64,000 nucleotides of DNA from JALZCH01 sp036387135 (GTDB lineage Bacteria > Acidobacteriota > Blastocatellia > Pyrinomonadales > Pyrinomonadaceae). Positions 1-9,146 of this stretch are shown here, piece after piece. The first letter of the stretch is position 1, and every line of letters begins with the position of its first letter. The translations under genes and the position numbers were made by a program. The stretch is from NCBI GenBank assembly GCA_036387135.1, contig DASVUH010000071.1:62001-126000 (forward strand), given 5' to 3'. Below the pieces are notes generated by a model. The model was not told the origin of the DNA, did no database searches, and saw nothing but the letters and a program-made list of their open reading frames with translations.

Positions 1-495
1 GCCGGTTATCGTCTGATCGGTTATGAAAACCGTCTGCTCGCCGACCGCGATTTTAACGATGACCGCAAAGACGCGGGCGAAATCGGCGCGGGAATTTCAG
101 TCACGGCGTTGTACGAGATTGTTCCCGCCGGGCAAAAGATAGAAAATCCGGGCGTTGACAAATTGAAATATTCAACTCCCGTTGAAACGGTCGGAACAAA
201 CGGTAGCGAGCTTTTGACCGTGAAACTGCGCTACAAAAAACCGGACGAAAACGAAAGCCGCTTGCTTTCAATCGGTCTGGCAAACGGGCAGAATCAGTTT
301 GAATCAGCTTCGGAAAATCTCCGTTTCGCCGCCTCTGTTGCCGGATTCGGTCTGCTGCTCCGCGATTCGCGTTACAAAGGAAACGCAAGCTGGAATAATG
401 TTTTAAACATCGCTCGCAATTCGCGCGGAAATGATTTAAAAGGCTATCGCGCGGAATTTGTCGAGCTTGTCGAAAAAGCGAGGCGCATTACTTAA
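1..495 (+). CDS. von Willebrand factor A / YfbK-type protein, C-terminal fragment
   Basis: The 5' end is cut off by the window edge; 164 residues remain, in frame from base 1. The first residues (AGYRLIGYENRLLADRDFND, then DRKDAGEIGAG and the SVTALYEIVP strand) match the C-terminal region that follows the VWA domain in YfbK-like proteins (DUF3520). The VWA domain with its MIDAS metal site would lie upstream. The family's exact role is unclear; members are usually membrane-anchored or periplasmic. The remainder is a predicted beta-rich piece ending in a short helix (ELVEKARRIT). The family call rests on this fragment only. Confidence 0.75.
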   Translation, partial: AGYRLIGYENRLLADRDFNDDRKDAGEIGAGISVTALYEIVPAGQKIENPGVDKLKYSTPVETVGTNGSELLTVKLRYKKPDENESRLLSIGLANGQNQFESASENLRFAASVAGFGLLLRDSRYKGNASWNNVLNIARNSRGNDLKGYRAEFVELVEKARRIT

Positions 496-506
496 AACCT
501 AATTTT

Positions 507-594
507 CAACGCCGAGACGCCGAGACGCAGAGGAAAGTAAAGAGTAGAGAAAAAACTTTAGTTCTCTTTTCCTTTCCTCTGCGTCTCGGCGGTT
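507..594. repeat. Palindromic intergenic element, 8-mer based arms
   Basis: The left arm (507-537) carries two CGCCGAGA units followed by CGCAGAGGAAAG. The right arm (569-594) is its reverse complement (CCTTTCCTCTGCG, then TCTCGGCGGTT). The loop is AT-rich. The right arm touches the stop codon of the minus-strand acyltransferase (593-595), so as RNA it would form a hairpin at the ends of two convergent genes. Confidence 0.8.
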
Positions 595-1984
595 AATTAC
601 TGCTTTCAAAAGCGGAAATCTCTTCGTGCAAAATGCGGCGTTCGCGCAATAACCGGACGAACAAATTCGGGCTTCGCGTTAAGACTCGCGCCGCTTTGTA
701 CCAGCCGCGCATTTCAATCAATTCTTCCAAACTTCGCAAAGCGATGTAGCCGCAAACGATGCTTAAAGGAAACGCAATCACAGCCGCCTGCCAGTTCCAA
801 TAAAGAAAAAATAAGAGCGAAACAGTTATCCAGGTCAGCGGCATCAGCAAAATCGCCGCCAGAATTTTAATCGTCCCGCCTGATTCGTCCGGTCCGTGAC
901 GGCGAAACGCGCGCGCCGCCAGCAGGCACAGCAAATAAGACGGAAGATGCAAAACCGCGCCGACCACAATTACCGGCAAAAGCAGAAAAATAATGATTAC
1001 GCGCAGCCAGAACCGCCAGATTACATCGAGCAAAGGATGTTCGGAGACGGAAAGATGTTCGGGCGCGATGCCGATTTCTTTCAGTTCATTTTCATACTTC
1101 GCAATTCTCTCGTTTAAGTTTGCGACTTTTTCCGGCGCGCGCCGTATGTAATTTTCGATTTGCGCGGCGAAGCGGCGGCGGCTTTCAAGCTCTTCGGCAA
1201 GCGAGGTGCGAAAATTGAGAGTTTCATACACGGAAGAAAAAATCTGCTCGGTGCGCTGCACTATGTCCAACTGTTCCCGGTTCTCGACGTTGAGCGTCAC
1301 TTCGTGCAGCTTTTCGGTGATTGTTTCCGAAAGCTCGCGGACGGCTTCGCGCTGCGGCTGATTGTTTTCGTCCGATTCAATTGGCAAAACGCCGAACGGC
1401 TCGCCGAATCGGAGCAGAGCTTCGCTCCGAAAGCTCGTTTTTGAAGTGTAATAAAGTCCGACCGGAACGATTTTCAAATTCAAATCTCGGTCTCGATCAA
1501 CCGACAGCGCGCCGAGCGCGATTCGCGCCGCGCCGGTTTTTACCGGCAGCAATTTGGTTTCGTTGTGCGAGACGCCTTCGGGAAAAAGCGCGATAGCGCC
1601 GCCTTTTCTAAGCAATTCGTGAGATGCCGCAAAAGTTTTTTGATTCTGCGCGACGTTTTCTCCCGCATCAACCCGGCGGTAAAGCGGCAGAGCTTCGAGC
1701 GTGCGAAGCAAAAAGCCGATTACGGGCAAATCGAACAGCGTTGATTTGGCGAGAAAGGAAACCGGACGCGGCAGCGCAACAAAAACAAGCGCCGGGTCTA
1801 TTAAACCGTTCGGATGATTGAGAACGAAAATCAGCGCGCCCTTTTCGGGAACGCGCTCCGCGCCCTTTGTTTCGATGCGCCGGAAAAACAGCCGCAAAGC
1901 TATACTGATAACGGCGTGAACGATTTGCCGCACGAGCGAGCCGCGACGGAAAATCATTTCATAAAGGCGCAAAACTTTCGTCAT
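593..1984 (-). CDS. 1-acylglycerol-3-phosphate acyltransferase (PlsC family) with long membrane C-terminus
   Basis: 463 residues. The PlsC/LPLAT domain spans about residues 35-235. It contains the acyltransferase box NHPNGLID (NHx4D: catalytic His and Asp) and the phosphate-binding box FPEGVSH. This family transfers an acyl chain to (lyso)phosphatidic acid or a related glycerol phosphate at the inner membrane. After a charged helical stretch (residues ~240-310, ESRRRFAAQIE) come at least four hydrophobic segments (about 325-420), so it is larger than the ~240-residue minimal PlsC. It is convergent with the upstream VWA gene and divergent from the carboxylase gene. The acyltransferase call is firm; the exact acceptor is not determinable. 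Confidence 0.85.
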   Translation of the reverse strand: MTKVLRLYEMIFRRGSLVRQIVHAVISIALRLFFRRIETKGAERVPEKGALIFVLNHPNGLIDPALVFVALPRPVSFLAKSTLFDLPVIGFLLRTLEALPLYRRVDAGENVAQNQKTFAASHELLRKGGAIALFPEGVSHNETKLLPVKTGAARIALGALSVDRDRDLNLKIVPVGLYYTSKTSFRSEALLRFGEPFGVLPIESDENNQPQREAVRELSETITEKLHEVTLNVENREQLDIVQRTEQIFSSVYETLNFRTSLAEELESRRRFAAQIENYIRRAPEKVANLNERIAKYENELKEIGIAPEHLSVSEHPLLDVIWRFWLRVIIIFLLLPVIVVGAVLHLPSYLLCLLAARAFRRHGPDESGGTIKILAAILLMPLTWITVSLLFFLYWNWQAAVIAFPLSIVCGYIALRSLEELIEMRGWYKAARVLTRSPNLFVRLLRERRILHEEISAFESSN

Positions 1985-2100
1985 TCTTCCAAATCAATCT
2001 TAAATCAGCAGCCGCTTTGATGTTTGAAACGCCGCCTTTTGTTCAGATTTCTTGTCTTGTGATAATTTTCTTAATGGAATAAACGATTTTCTTTTCTCTA

Positions 2101-3726
2101 ATGAAAACATCAGAAACTCAAACCAGACTCAGGCAATTAACCGACGAATTACAACGGCTCGAACGCAAACTTAAACTTGGCGGCGGAGCGGAAAAAATCG
2201 AAAAACAACACTCGCAGGGAAAATTAACCGCCCGCGAGCGAATCGAAAAACTTTTTGACCAAGGCGCTTATGCGCAGGAAATCGGCTTGCTCGTCGCTTA
2301 CGATGAATACAAAGGACAAGCTCCTGCCGCCGCAGTCGTCACGGCAATCGGCAAGATTCACGGGCGCGAATGCGTCGTAGTCGCCAATGACGCGACAATT
2401 AAAGCGGGTGCCTGGTATCCAGAAACAATCAAGAAAATTCTGCGCGCGCAGGAAATTGCGATGCGAAACCGCGTGCCGATTATTTATCTGGTTGATTCGG
2501 CGGGCGTCAATCTGCCGTATCAGGGCGGCGTTTTTCCCGGTCAATACGGCGCGGCGCGGATTTTTTATTACAACTCGATTATGCGCCGCTATTTGAAAGT
2601 GCCGCAAATTGCCGCCGTTATGGGAATGTGCGTTGCGGGCGGCGCTTATTTGCCCGCGCTTTCGGACGTGATTTTGATGGTCGAGAAAACGAGCTTTATG
2701 GGCTTGGGCGGAGCTAATCTCGTCAAAGGCGCGACCGGGCAGACGATTGACAACGAGAGCTTAGGCGGCGCTTTGACGCACAACGCAATCAGCGGTGTCG
2801 CGCATTTTCGGCTCGAAACGGATGAAACTTGTCTCGAAAAAATCCGCGAAATTGTTTCCGAATTGCCGAAAAAATTTGAATCGCCGGTTTCGATTACAGA
2901 ATCCGCAAATCCGGCGCGCCCCGAAACGGATTTATACGATTTGCTGCCCGCCGAACACAAAGCGCCCTACAATATGCGCGAAGTTTTAAACTGCATTTTG
3001 GACGGCGGAAAGCTCGATGAGTTTCAGGCGGATTTCGCGAAAGAAATGATTTGCGGCACGGCGCGCATCGGCGGCATTCTGGTCGGCGTCATCGCAAACT
3101 CGCGCGGGATGATTCGCGGCGCAGACCTGAAACAACCGCCGCGTTTCGGCGGAATTGTTTACACCGAATCGGCGGAAAAAACCGCATATTTTATTGAAAA
3201 CTGCAATCGTCATCAGACGCCGCTGCTTTTCGTTCAGGACGTTTCCGGTTTTATGGTCGGCGCGGAAGCCGAGCATTCCGGCATTATTCGCGCCGGAGCG
3301 CGTTTTGTCGAAGCGATGGCTACCGCCGTTGTGCCGAAAATCGTTTTGACCATAAATCACGCTTCGGGCGCGGGTTATTACGCGATGGCTGGGCAAGGTT
3401 TTGATCCCGATTTTATTTTCAGCTTGCCGACCGGAAGAATGGGTGTGATGGAAGGCGATTCGGCGGTGCAGGCGATTTTCGGCACGCAGCTCGAAAAATT
3501 AAAACGCGCCGGTCAAGAACCGGATGAAAATTTTAAAGCCGAAATGGAGAAAGTAAGAGAAACCTACGAGCGCGAATTGGACGCCAAACACGCCGCCGCG
3601 CGCGGATTGGTTGACGCGATTGTCGCGCCCGAAAACTTACGCGACGCTTTAAATCTGGCGCTGCAAACCTGTTTGAATACAGATAAACCGCACATCGGCG
3701 CTTTTGTCTTGCCCGAAAATTTATAG
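2101..3726 (+). CDS. Acyl-CoA carboxylase carboxyltransferase (beta) subunit, methylcrotonyl/propionyl-CoA carboxylase type
   Basis: 541 residues, the normal length for this family. It shows the carboxyltransferase N and C halves of the crotonase-like superfamily: KLTARERIEKLFDQG near the N-terminus, the acyl-CoA segment VDSAGVNLPYQ, then GGVFPGQYGAARIFYYNS and the glycine-rich biotin-side loop GYYAMAGQGFDPDFIF. It would transfer CO2 from carboxy-biotin to an acyl-CoA in the cytoplasm. The VDSAGVNLPYQ and FPGQYGAARIF segments look more like methylcrotonyl-CoA carboxylase beta than the propionyl-CoA enzyme. No biotin carboxylase partner lies in the window. The AtuA-like genes 3.5 kb downstream fit a leucine/isoprenoid degradation setting. 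Confidence 0.85.
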   Translation: MKTSETQTRLRQLTDELQRLERKLKLGGGAEKIEKQHSQGKLTARERIEKLFDQGAYAQEIGLLVAYDEYKGQAPAAAVVTAIGKIHGRECVVVANDATIKAGAWYPETIKKILRAQEIAMRNRVPIIYLVDSAGVNLPYQGGVFPGQYGAARIFYYNSIMRRYLKVPQIAAVMGMCVAGGAYLPALSDVILMVEKTSFMGLGGANLVKGATGQTIDNESLGGALTHNAISGVAHFRLETDETCLEKIREIVSELPKKFESPVSITESANPARPETDLYDLLPAEHKAPYNMREVLNCILDGGKLDEFQADFAKEMICGTARIGGILVGVIANSRGMIRGADLKQPPRFGGIVYTESAEKTAYFIENCNRHQTPLLFVQDVSGFMVGAEAEHSGIIRAGARFVEAMATAVVPKIVLTINHASGAGYYAMAGQGFDPDFIFSLPTGRMGVMEGDSAVQAIFGTQLEKLKRAGQEPDENFKAEMEKVRETYERELDAKHAAARGLVDAIVAPENLRDALNLALQTCLNTDKPHIGAFVLPENL

Positions 3727-3781
3727 AGCAGATTAAATTTGCCTCGCGTCAGGTATTGCTCGAAAGCTAGAGGCTATACAA

Positions 3782-5104
3782 ATGAAAATTAAAATATTAT
3801 CTCCATTTTTATTGGTGCTTGCGTTATTCACGGCAGGCTCCGCTCAAACTTTTGATAAAGCCAAGCTCGACAAATTTTTCGACGCGCTCGGCGAAAAGAA
3901 TAAAGCAATGGGCAGCTTGACCGTTTCCAAAGACGGAAATGTCCTTTACAGCCGCGCAGTCGGTTACAGCCAAATCAGCGGCAATGAAAAAAAGCCAGCT
4001 TCAACGGCGACCAGATATAGAATCGGCTCGATCACGAAAATGTTCACCGCCGTGATGATTTTTCAGCTCGTTGAAGAAGGAAAGTTAAAGCTGACGGACA
4101 CGCTCGATAAATTTTTCCCGCAGATTCCGAACGCGAAGAAAATCACCATCGGCAATATTCTCAATCACCGCAGCGGAATCCACAGTTTTACCGGAGACGC
4201 GGATTTCAGAACGTGGCTGATGAATCCGAAAACGCAAAGCGAAATTCTCGCCATCATCGCCAAAAGCACGCCGGATTTCGAGCCGGGCGCGAAGGAGTTG
4301 TACAGCAACACAGGCTATGTGCTGTTGGGCTACATCGTCGAGAAGATAACAAAAAAATCTTATCAGGATGCGTTAAAAGAAAGAATAACCTCGAAAATCG
4401 GGCTTTCGGACACTTATCTCGGCGTCGGCAAAACCAATCCGAATAATAACGAAAGCTTTTCCTACAATTACGCGGGCAATTGGAAACCTGAGACCGAAAC
4501 CGATTTGAGCATACCGGGCGGTGCGGGCGCAATCATTTCGACACCGACTGATTTGACGAAATTCATCCACGCCTTGTTTAACCTGAAGCTCGTCTCGCAA
4601 GAGAGCCTGAATCAGATGAAAACAAACTCAATGGGAATGTTCCCGTTTCCGCTCGATGGCAAAACTTTTTACGGTCACACGGGCGGAATTGACGGTTTTA
4701 ACTCGATGCTGGTTTATTCACCCGAAGAAAAATTGGCGGTCGCCTACACTTCAAACGGAATGGTTTATCCAATCAACGATATTCTGCTCGGCGCTTTCGC
4801 CGTTTATTACAATAAACCGTTTTCGATTCCGACCTTTGAAACCCTCGCGGTCGGCACGGAAATTTTGGAAAAGTATGTCGGAGTTTATTCAAGCGCCGGA
4901 TTTCCTCTAAAAATAACCGTCACGCGAGATGCCGGGACGCTTTACGCCCAGGCGACCGGACAATCCTCATTTCCGCTCGAAGCGACCGCCGCAGATAAAT
5001 TCAAATTTGATACGGCGGGCGTTGTTATCGAATTTAACGCCGAGAAAAATCAGATGACTTTAAGACAAGGCGGGCGAGAATTTATATTTACGAAGGAAAA
5101 ATAA
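3782..5104 (+). CDS. Serine hydrolase, beta-lactamase class C / D-alanyl carboxypeptidase-like, exported
   Basis: 440 residues with a signal peptide (hydrophobic run to about residue 20, ending GSAQ). It carries the active-site set of the class C/DAP family: S83-x-x-K86 in GSITKM, YSN in LYSNTGYVLLGY, and HTG in YGHTGGIDGFNS. The C-terminal ~100 residues (after LEKYVGVYSS) form the lipocalin-like domain often found on these exported peptidases. Likely roles are a periplasmic D-amino-acid peptidase or esterase; beta-lactam resistance cannot be claimed. It starts 55 bases after the carboxylase, on the same strand. Confidence 0.85.
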   Translation: MKIKILSPFLLVLALFTAGSAQTFDKAKLDKFFDALGEKNKAMGSLTVSKDGNVLYSRAVGYSQISGNEKKPASTATRYRIGSITKMFTAVMIFQLVEEGKLKLTDTLDKFFPQIPNAKKITIGNILNHRSGIHSFTGDADFRTWLMNPKTQSEILAIIAKSTPDFEPGAKELYSNTGYVLLGYIVEKITKKSYQDALKERITSKIGLSDTYLGVGKTNPNNNESFSYNYAGNWKPETETDLSIPGGAGAIISTPTDLTKFIHALFNLKLVSQESLNQMKTNSMGMFPFPLDGKTFYGHTGGIDGFNSMLVYSPEEKLAVAYTSNGMVYPINDILLGAFAVYYNKPFSIPTFETLAVGTEILEKYVGVYSSAGFPLKITVTRDAGTLYAQATGQSSFPLEATAADKFKFDTAGVVIEFNAEKNQMTLRQGGREFIFTKEK

Positions 5105-5199
5105 CGATTATCAAAATAAAAAATGAGCGAGGCTTGAAAAATTGTAAGGCACGATGTTTGCTCGATAGTCGTTAGAAATTCTGTTGAGGGGGAAATGTA

Positions 5200-5736
5200 A
5201 TGAATATCAGCTTGAGATTGTCCTATTTTATTACAACGCTTTTGGTTCTCGTTCTAATCGGCATCTTTTCGAGCGCGGCTAACGCTCAGGAAGATAAAAA
5301 CATTTTGGAAAAAGCGAAAGACGGAACCGTAAACGTTGCTAAAAAAGTCGGCGAAGGTACTAAAGACGTGGCGACGAAAGCCGCCGATGTAACAGTTGAC
5401 GCGGCGAAGGCGACCGCCAAAGGAACTAAAAAAGTCGCGGGAGCTGCGGTTGAAGGCACCAAAAAGGCTTACGATAAAGCAGACGATGTTGCCGCCGAAG
5501 GCGCTCAGGATATAGTCAGCGGCACGAAAAAAGTCGCCAGCGCCACTAAAAAAGGTACCGTCAAAGCCGGAAAAGTCACTTATAAAACCGGCAGAAAAGT
5601 AACTTCCAGATCGAAGAAAATCGGCAAAGGCACTTATCATTATTCCAAAAAAGGCGTCAAAGCTACTGCCAGCCGAACCAAAAAGGTCGTCCGAACCGCC
5701 GTGACAGGCAACAGCCGGAAAACAAGACGACCGTAA
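5200..5736 (+). CDS. Secreted Lys/Ala/Thr-rich repeat protein, LEA- or histone-H1-like
   Basis: 178 residues. A signal peptide (SYFITTLLVLVLIGIFSSA, then ANAQ) is followed by a low-complexity, strongly basic mature part. It has irregular repeats built around GTKK/GTKD and KKVA (EGTKDVATKAADV, AKGTKKVAGAAVE, SGTKKVASATKKG). The first half is acidic/basic and resembles late-embryogenesis-abundant repeats; the second half is almost purely basic, like histone H1 tails. It has its own ribosome site (GAGGGGGAAATGTA before the ATG) and a strong terminator downstream. Envelope stabilisation or polyanion binding is only a guess; I recognise no family. Confidence 0.75.
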   Translation: MNISLRLSYFITTLLVLVLIGIFSSAANAQEDKNILEKAKDGTVNVAKKVGEGTKDVATKAADVTVDAAKATAKGTKKVAGAAVEGTKKAYDKADDVAAEGAQDIVSGTKKVASATKKGTVKAGKVTYKTGRKVTSRSKKIGKGTYHYSKKGVKATASRTKKVVRTAVTGNSRKTRRP

Positions 5737-5751
5737 TAATTAACATTTATT

Positions 5752-5789
5752 AAAAGCCGATTGGGAAATTCTTTTTCAATCGGCTTTTT
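5752..5789 (+). terminator. Rho-independent terminator
   Basis: Inverted repeat AAAAGCCGATTG / CAATCGGCTTTT with a 13-base loop and a terminal T run, directly behind the Lys-rich protein gene. Confidence 0.9.
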
Positions 5790-5837
5790 GCTATTATTCG
5801 GAAAAATAAGATTTTAACTTGCCGGAGGAATTGTCTG

Positions 5838-7166
5838 ATGCGCCGCAATCCACGTTTCTTTTTGCATTTCGTTTTTTTGGCATTCTGCTGCTTCAATTTC
5901 TCAATCGTTTTCGGACAAACGAGCGACCGCGCCGATTTGACCGGAAATTATGCGGGTAGTTTGAAATTTCCGTCGGCAAACCTAGACGGCAAAGCGACTT
6001 TGAGCGTCGAAGGCAATAAATTCCTGTTGCGCAGCGCAAACGGAAGCGAGAAAACCGGGCGAATTGCGGCAATTAAAACCGGCGGCGATTACGTTTCAAT
6101 CGCCTTGATGTTTGAAGAAACGCCGCAGGAGAACCAGCCGTTCGCCCATTCAATGATGTCCGTCCGTTTGCGAAAAACGGGCAAAAATCTGATTTTCACG
6201 AGCGCGCCGGGCGAAGAACGCGAATTTCGTTTTGAAGCCGTTTCCGAAACCGCGAACAACAAAACGGAAAAAATTACGGATGCGCGTTTGACCGAACCGA
6301 CAAAAGCGGAATGCGCCGATCCTAAATCGGCAAAATGCGGAGTCAATTTCGGCTTTGTCGCTGCCGACGAGCTGGAAAAAGCCGCCGCGCCGAAAACAGT
6401 TTCCGGCAAAAAAGCCAAACCGAAAACAAGAGCGTTGACGACAAAAGCTCAAAACAACAGCTTTGCGTCGAAAACTTTAAAATTGGAAACTGCGGCTGAA
6501 AACAAACAATCCGCAAAAGAAAATCAAGCAGTACCTGAAACGTCTCAAACAGAACCAACGCCGGTTGCTCAAAAACAGGCTCAGACGCTTGAAACCGCGC
6601 CAATAACAACCGAAGCAAAACCGCAGGACGAAGCGAGCTTAAGCGCTGTCAAACAAGCCACCGACGAATTGCGCCGCGCAATGTTCGAATTAAAACGAGC
6701 AACTGACGAAATCAAAACAACGACCGATGAGCTGCGCCGTTTTCGCGCCGAACCGCCCGCAAAAACAACCGCCGCAAATACGGAAAAAGTTGAAAAAACA
6801 AATCTGAAAAACGACGCTTCCGGCGCGCCGTTAAAATCGCTTGCCGCAAGCTCGAATAAAACCACGCGCAAAAGTGCGGTTTCGACAAAATCAACCGCAA
6901 AAAAACCGTCTCCGGCGAAAACCAATTTTTCAAAAATCGCTTCTGTAAAACCAAAAGCGAGGAAATCCGGCTCCAAATCAGCTACACCAAAATCACTAAC
7001 AAAAAAAGAATCGGCGAAACCAGCCGAACAAACCGAAAAGGCAAAAGCCCCAAAAGCGGCTGAAACGAAACCTTCAACGAGTCCGTCGCCAAAGCCGTCG
7101 CCCTCGCCCGCGAGCAGTCCGAATCAAAACGCGAATAACGCCGATGTTGGCAAAAGCCCGAAATAA
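5838..7166 (+). CDS. Secreted protein of unknown function with coiled coil and Lys/Pro/Ser-rich tail
   Basis: 442 residues. The N-terminal signal sequence (HFVFLAFCCFNFSIVFGQ) is followed by a beta-rich domain of about 120 residues (DLTGNYAGSLKFPS, GKATLSVEGNKFLLRS) that looks like the small lipocalin-like domains of secreted proteins. Next come a long disordered stretch, a short heptad segment (DELRRAMFELKRATDEI) and a Lys/Ala/Ser/Pro-rich tail with PSPKPSPSPASSPN. It has a ribosome site (GGAGGA) and sits between a terminator and the AtuA operon. The polybasic C-terminus resembles the neighbouring 5200-5736 product and could bind anionic wall or nucleic acid. Function unknown. Confidence 0.7.
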   Translation: MRRNPRFFLHFVFLAFCCFNFSIVFGQTSDRADLTGNYAGSLKFPSANLDGKATLSVEGNKFLLRSANGSEKTGRIAAIKTGGDYVSIALMFEETPQENQPFAHSMMSVRLRKTGKNLIFTSAPGEEREFRFEAVSETANNKTEKITDARLTEPTKAECADPKSAKCGVNFGFVAADELEKAAAPKTVSGKKAKPKTRALTTKAQNNSFASKTLKLETAAENKQSAKENQAVPETSQTEPTPVAQKQAQTLETAPITTEAKPQDEASLSAVKQATDELRRAMFELKRATDEIKTTTDELRRFRAEPPAKTTAANTEKVEKTNLKNDASGAPLKSLAASSNKTTRKSAVSTKSTAKKPSPAKTNFSKIASVKPKARKSGSKSATPKSLTKKESAKPAEQTEKAKAPKAAETKPSTSPSPKPSPSPASSPNQNANNADVGKSPK

Positions 7167-7212
7167 ACTGTAACTTATTGCTTATTCGATTCGCGTTTTT
7201 GAAAAGCAATTT

Positions 7213-8580
7213 ATGAAAGAAAAAATTAGAATTGCCAGCGGGCAAGGCTTTTGGGGCGACTTGCTCGACGCTCCCGTGCGTCAGGTGCGCGGCGGGCAGA
7301 TTGATTATTTAATGCTCGATTATCTGGCGGAAGTCACAATGAGCATTCTGCAAAAACAACGCGCTCGCAATCCGCAAATGGGTTATGCGCGCGATTTTGT
7401 TGATTTGATGCGCCAGATTTTGCCCGACATTGTTGAGAAAAACATTCGCGTCACGGCAAACGCCGGCGGCGTAAACGTTGCGGGCTGCGCCGAAGCCGTT
7501 AAAAACGCCGCCGCCGAATTAGGTATGTCAGGCAAATTAAAAATCGGCGTTGTCACGGGCGATGATATTTTGGACAGGCTCGATGCTCTTTTAGAAAAAG
7601 GAATCGAGCTTAAGAATATGGACACGGGCGAACCGCTCGCTTCCGTGCGAGACAAAGTTCAGTCGGCGAACGTTTATCTCGGCGCGGCTCCGCTTGTCGA
7701 AGCACTAAACAAAGGCGCAAACGTCGTGATTGCGGGGCGCGTCACCGACACGGGTTTAACACTCGCGCCGATGATGCACGAATTCGGCTGGTCTGAAACG
7801 GATTGGGACAAGCTCGCCGCCGGGACGATTGCCGGACACATTATCGAATGCGGCGCGCAATGTTCGGGCGGAAATTGCCAGTACGATTGGCAATCAATTC
7901 CCGATTTGGCAAACGTCGGATTTCCGATTGCAGAAGCCGCGCCAAACGGCGAATTTGTTATCACCAAACATAAAGGCACCGGCGGAGTTGTTTCCGTTCC
8001 ATCGGTCAAAGAACAGCTTTTGTACGAAATGGGCGACCCGCACGAATATATTACGCCCGATGTTGTTGCCGATTTTACGACGATTCAGCTTTCCGAAGAC
8101 GGCGAAAATCGCGTTCGCGTTTACGGCATTAAAGGCAAGCCGTTCACCGAGTTTTACAAAGTTTCAATCGCGTATTCCGCCGGTTTTAAAGCGGTCGGCA
8201 CATTGGTTTACGCTTACCCGGACGCTTATGCCAAAGCGCAAGCCGCCGACCGGATTTTGCGCGAACGCTTAGATCGTTTGGGTTTGAAATTCGATTTGAT
8301 TTTGACCGAATTCGTCGGTGTCAATGCCACGCACGGACATTTGGCGGGCGAGCCTTCAGCCGACATTCCCGAAGTTCAACTGCGTTTCGGAGTGCGTGGA
8401 CAAGACAAAGCTGCGGTAGAGCGTTTCACGAAGGAAATTGCGCCGTTGATTTTGACTGGACCTCCGGCGGTTACAGGGTTTGCGGGCGGGCGTCCGAAAG
8501 TCGAAGAGATTATGGCTTACTTCCCTGCTCTGATTCCGAAAACAGAAATTCATACGAAAGTCGAGATTGTCGAAGCGTGA
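7213..8580 (+). CDS. AtuA-like acyclic terpene utilization protein, N-terminal (DUF1446) domain only
   Basis: 455 residues matching the DUF1446/AtuA N-domain: start IRIASGQGFWGDLLDAP, then TANAGGVNVAGCAEAV, IAGRVTDTGLTLAPMMHEF, and GHIIECGAQCSGGNC with its Cys cluster. AtuA belongs to the citronellol/geraniol (acyclic terpene) degradation set, and homologues accompany acyl-CoA carboxylases; the biochemical step is not settled. Here the C-terminal AtuA domain is a separate gene (9143-9484) with a NUDIX gene in between. The stop overlaps the next start (GTGA), so translation is probably coupled. Confident family call, uncertain substrate. Confidence 0.85.
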   Translation: MKEKIRIASGQGFWGDLLDAPVRQVRGGQIDYLMLDYLAEVTMSILQKQRARNPQMGYARDFVDLMRQILPDIVEKNIRVTANAGGVNVAGCAEAVKNAAAELGMSGKLKIGVVTGDDILDRLDALLEKGIELKNMDTGEPLASVRDKVQSANVYLGAAPLVEALNKGANVVIAGRVTDTGLTLAPMMHEFGWSETDWDKLAAGTIAGHIIECGAQCSGGNCQYDWQSIPDLANVGFPIAEAAPNGEFVITKHKGTGGVVSVPSVKEQLLYEMGDPHEYITPDVVADFTTIQLSEDGENRVRVYGIKGKPFTEFYKVSIAYSAGFKAVGTLVYAYPDAYAKAQAADRILRERLDRLGLKFDLILTEFVGVNATHGHLAGEPSADIPEVQLRFGVRGQDKAAVERFTKEIAPLILTGPPAVTGFAGGRPKVEEIMAYFPALIPKTEIHTKVEIVEA

Positions 8581-9146
8581 GCAAAGAATTAAGGAAATGG
8601 GAACGAATTCGTTCCGAAGAAATCGCTAACTGCCGCGTTTTTACCGTTCGCCGCGATTTATGCGTCAGCGAAGATGCGGATTTTGAAAACTCGGAACACA
8701 CTTTTTATGTTCTCGAATGTCCGGCTTGGTGCAACATAATCCCAATCACAAATGGCGATAAAGTCGTTTTAATCGAGCAGTTTCGTCAGGGAATCGAAGC
8801 AATTTCGCTCGAAATTCCCGGCGGTATCGTTGACGAAGGCGAAACGCCGGAACAAGCCGCAACGCGCGAATTGTTGGAAGAAACCGGTTACGGCGCGGGC
8901 GAAGTCGTTTATCTCGGCAAATCGAATCCGAATCCGGCGATTCAAAATAATTTTGTTTATCATTTCGCGGCTTTCGGCTGCGAGAAAAAACAAGAGCCGC
9001 AATTCGATTCATCAGAGCATTGCATCGAGCGCATTGTTTCGCTATCGGAAATTGACGATTTGATTTCAAATGAGGAAATCACGCATTCGCTGGTTCTGGC
9101 TGGTTTTCAGCGCTTCAATATTTATCAAAACAAAAAGAATTTATGA
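8577..9146 (+). CDS. NUDIX hydrolase (ADP-ribose pyrophosphatase-like)
   Basis: 189 residues, GTG start overlapping the AtuA stop by 4 bases and ending in an ATGA overlap with the next gene. The complete Nudix box is present at about residues 82-104: GIVDEGETPEQAATRELLEE followed by TGY (Gx5Ex7REUxEExGU), with the metal-binding Glu residues intact. The preceding part (VVLIEQFRQGIEAISLEIPGG) is typical of the ADP-ribose/nucleoside-diphosphate-sugar pyrophosphatase branch. It would cleave an X-linked nucleoside diphosphate in the cytoplasm. Being locked between the two AtuA parts suggests co-expression, perhaps to clear a CoA or nucleotide by-product, but that is inference. Confidence 0.9.
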   Translation: MSKELRKWERIRSEEIANCRVFTVRRDLCVSEDADFENSEHTFYVLECPAWCNIIPITNGDKVVLIEQFRQGIEAISLEIPGGIVDEGETPEQAATRELLEETGYGAGEVVYLGKSNPNPAIQNNFVYHFAAFGCEKKQEPQFDSSEHCIERIVSLSEIDDLISNEEITHSLVLAGFQRFNIYQNKKNL

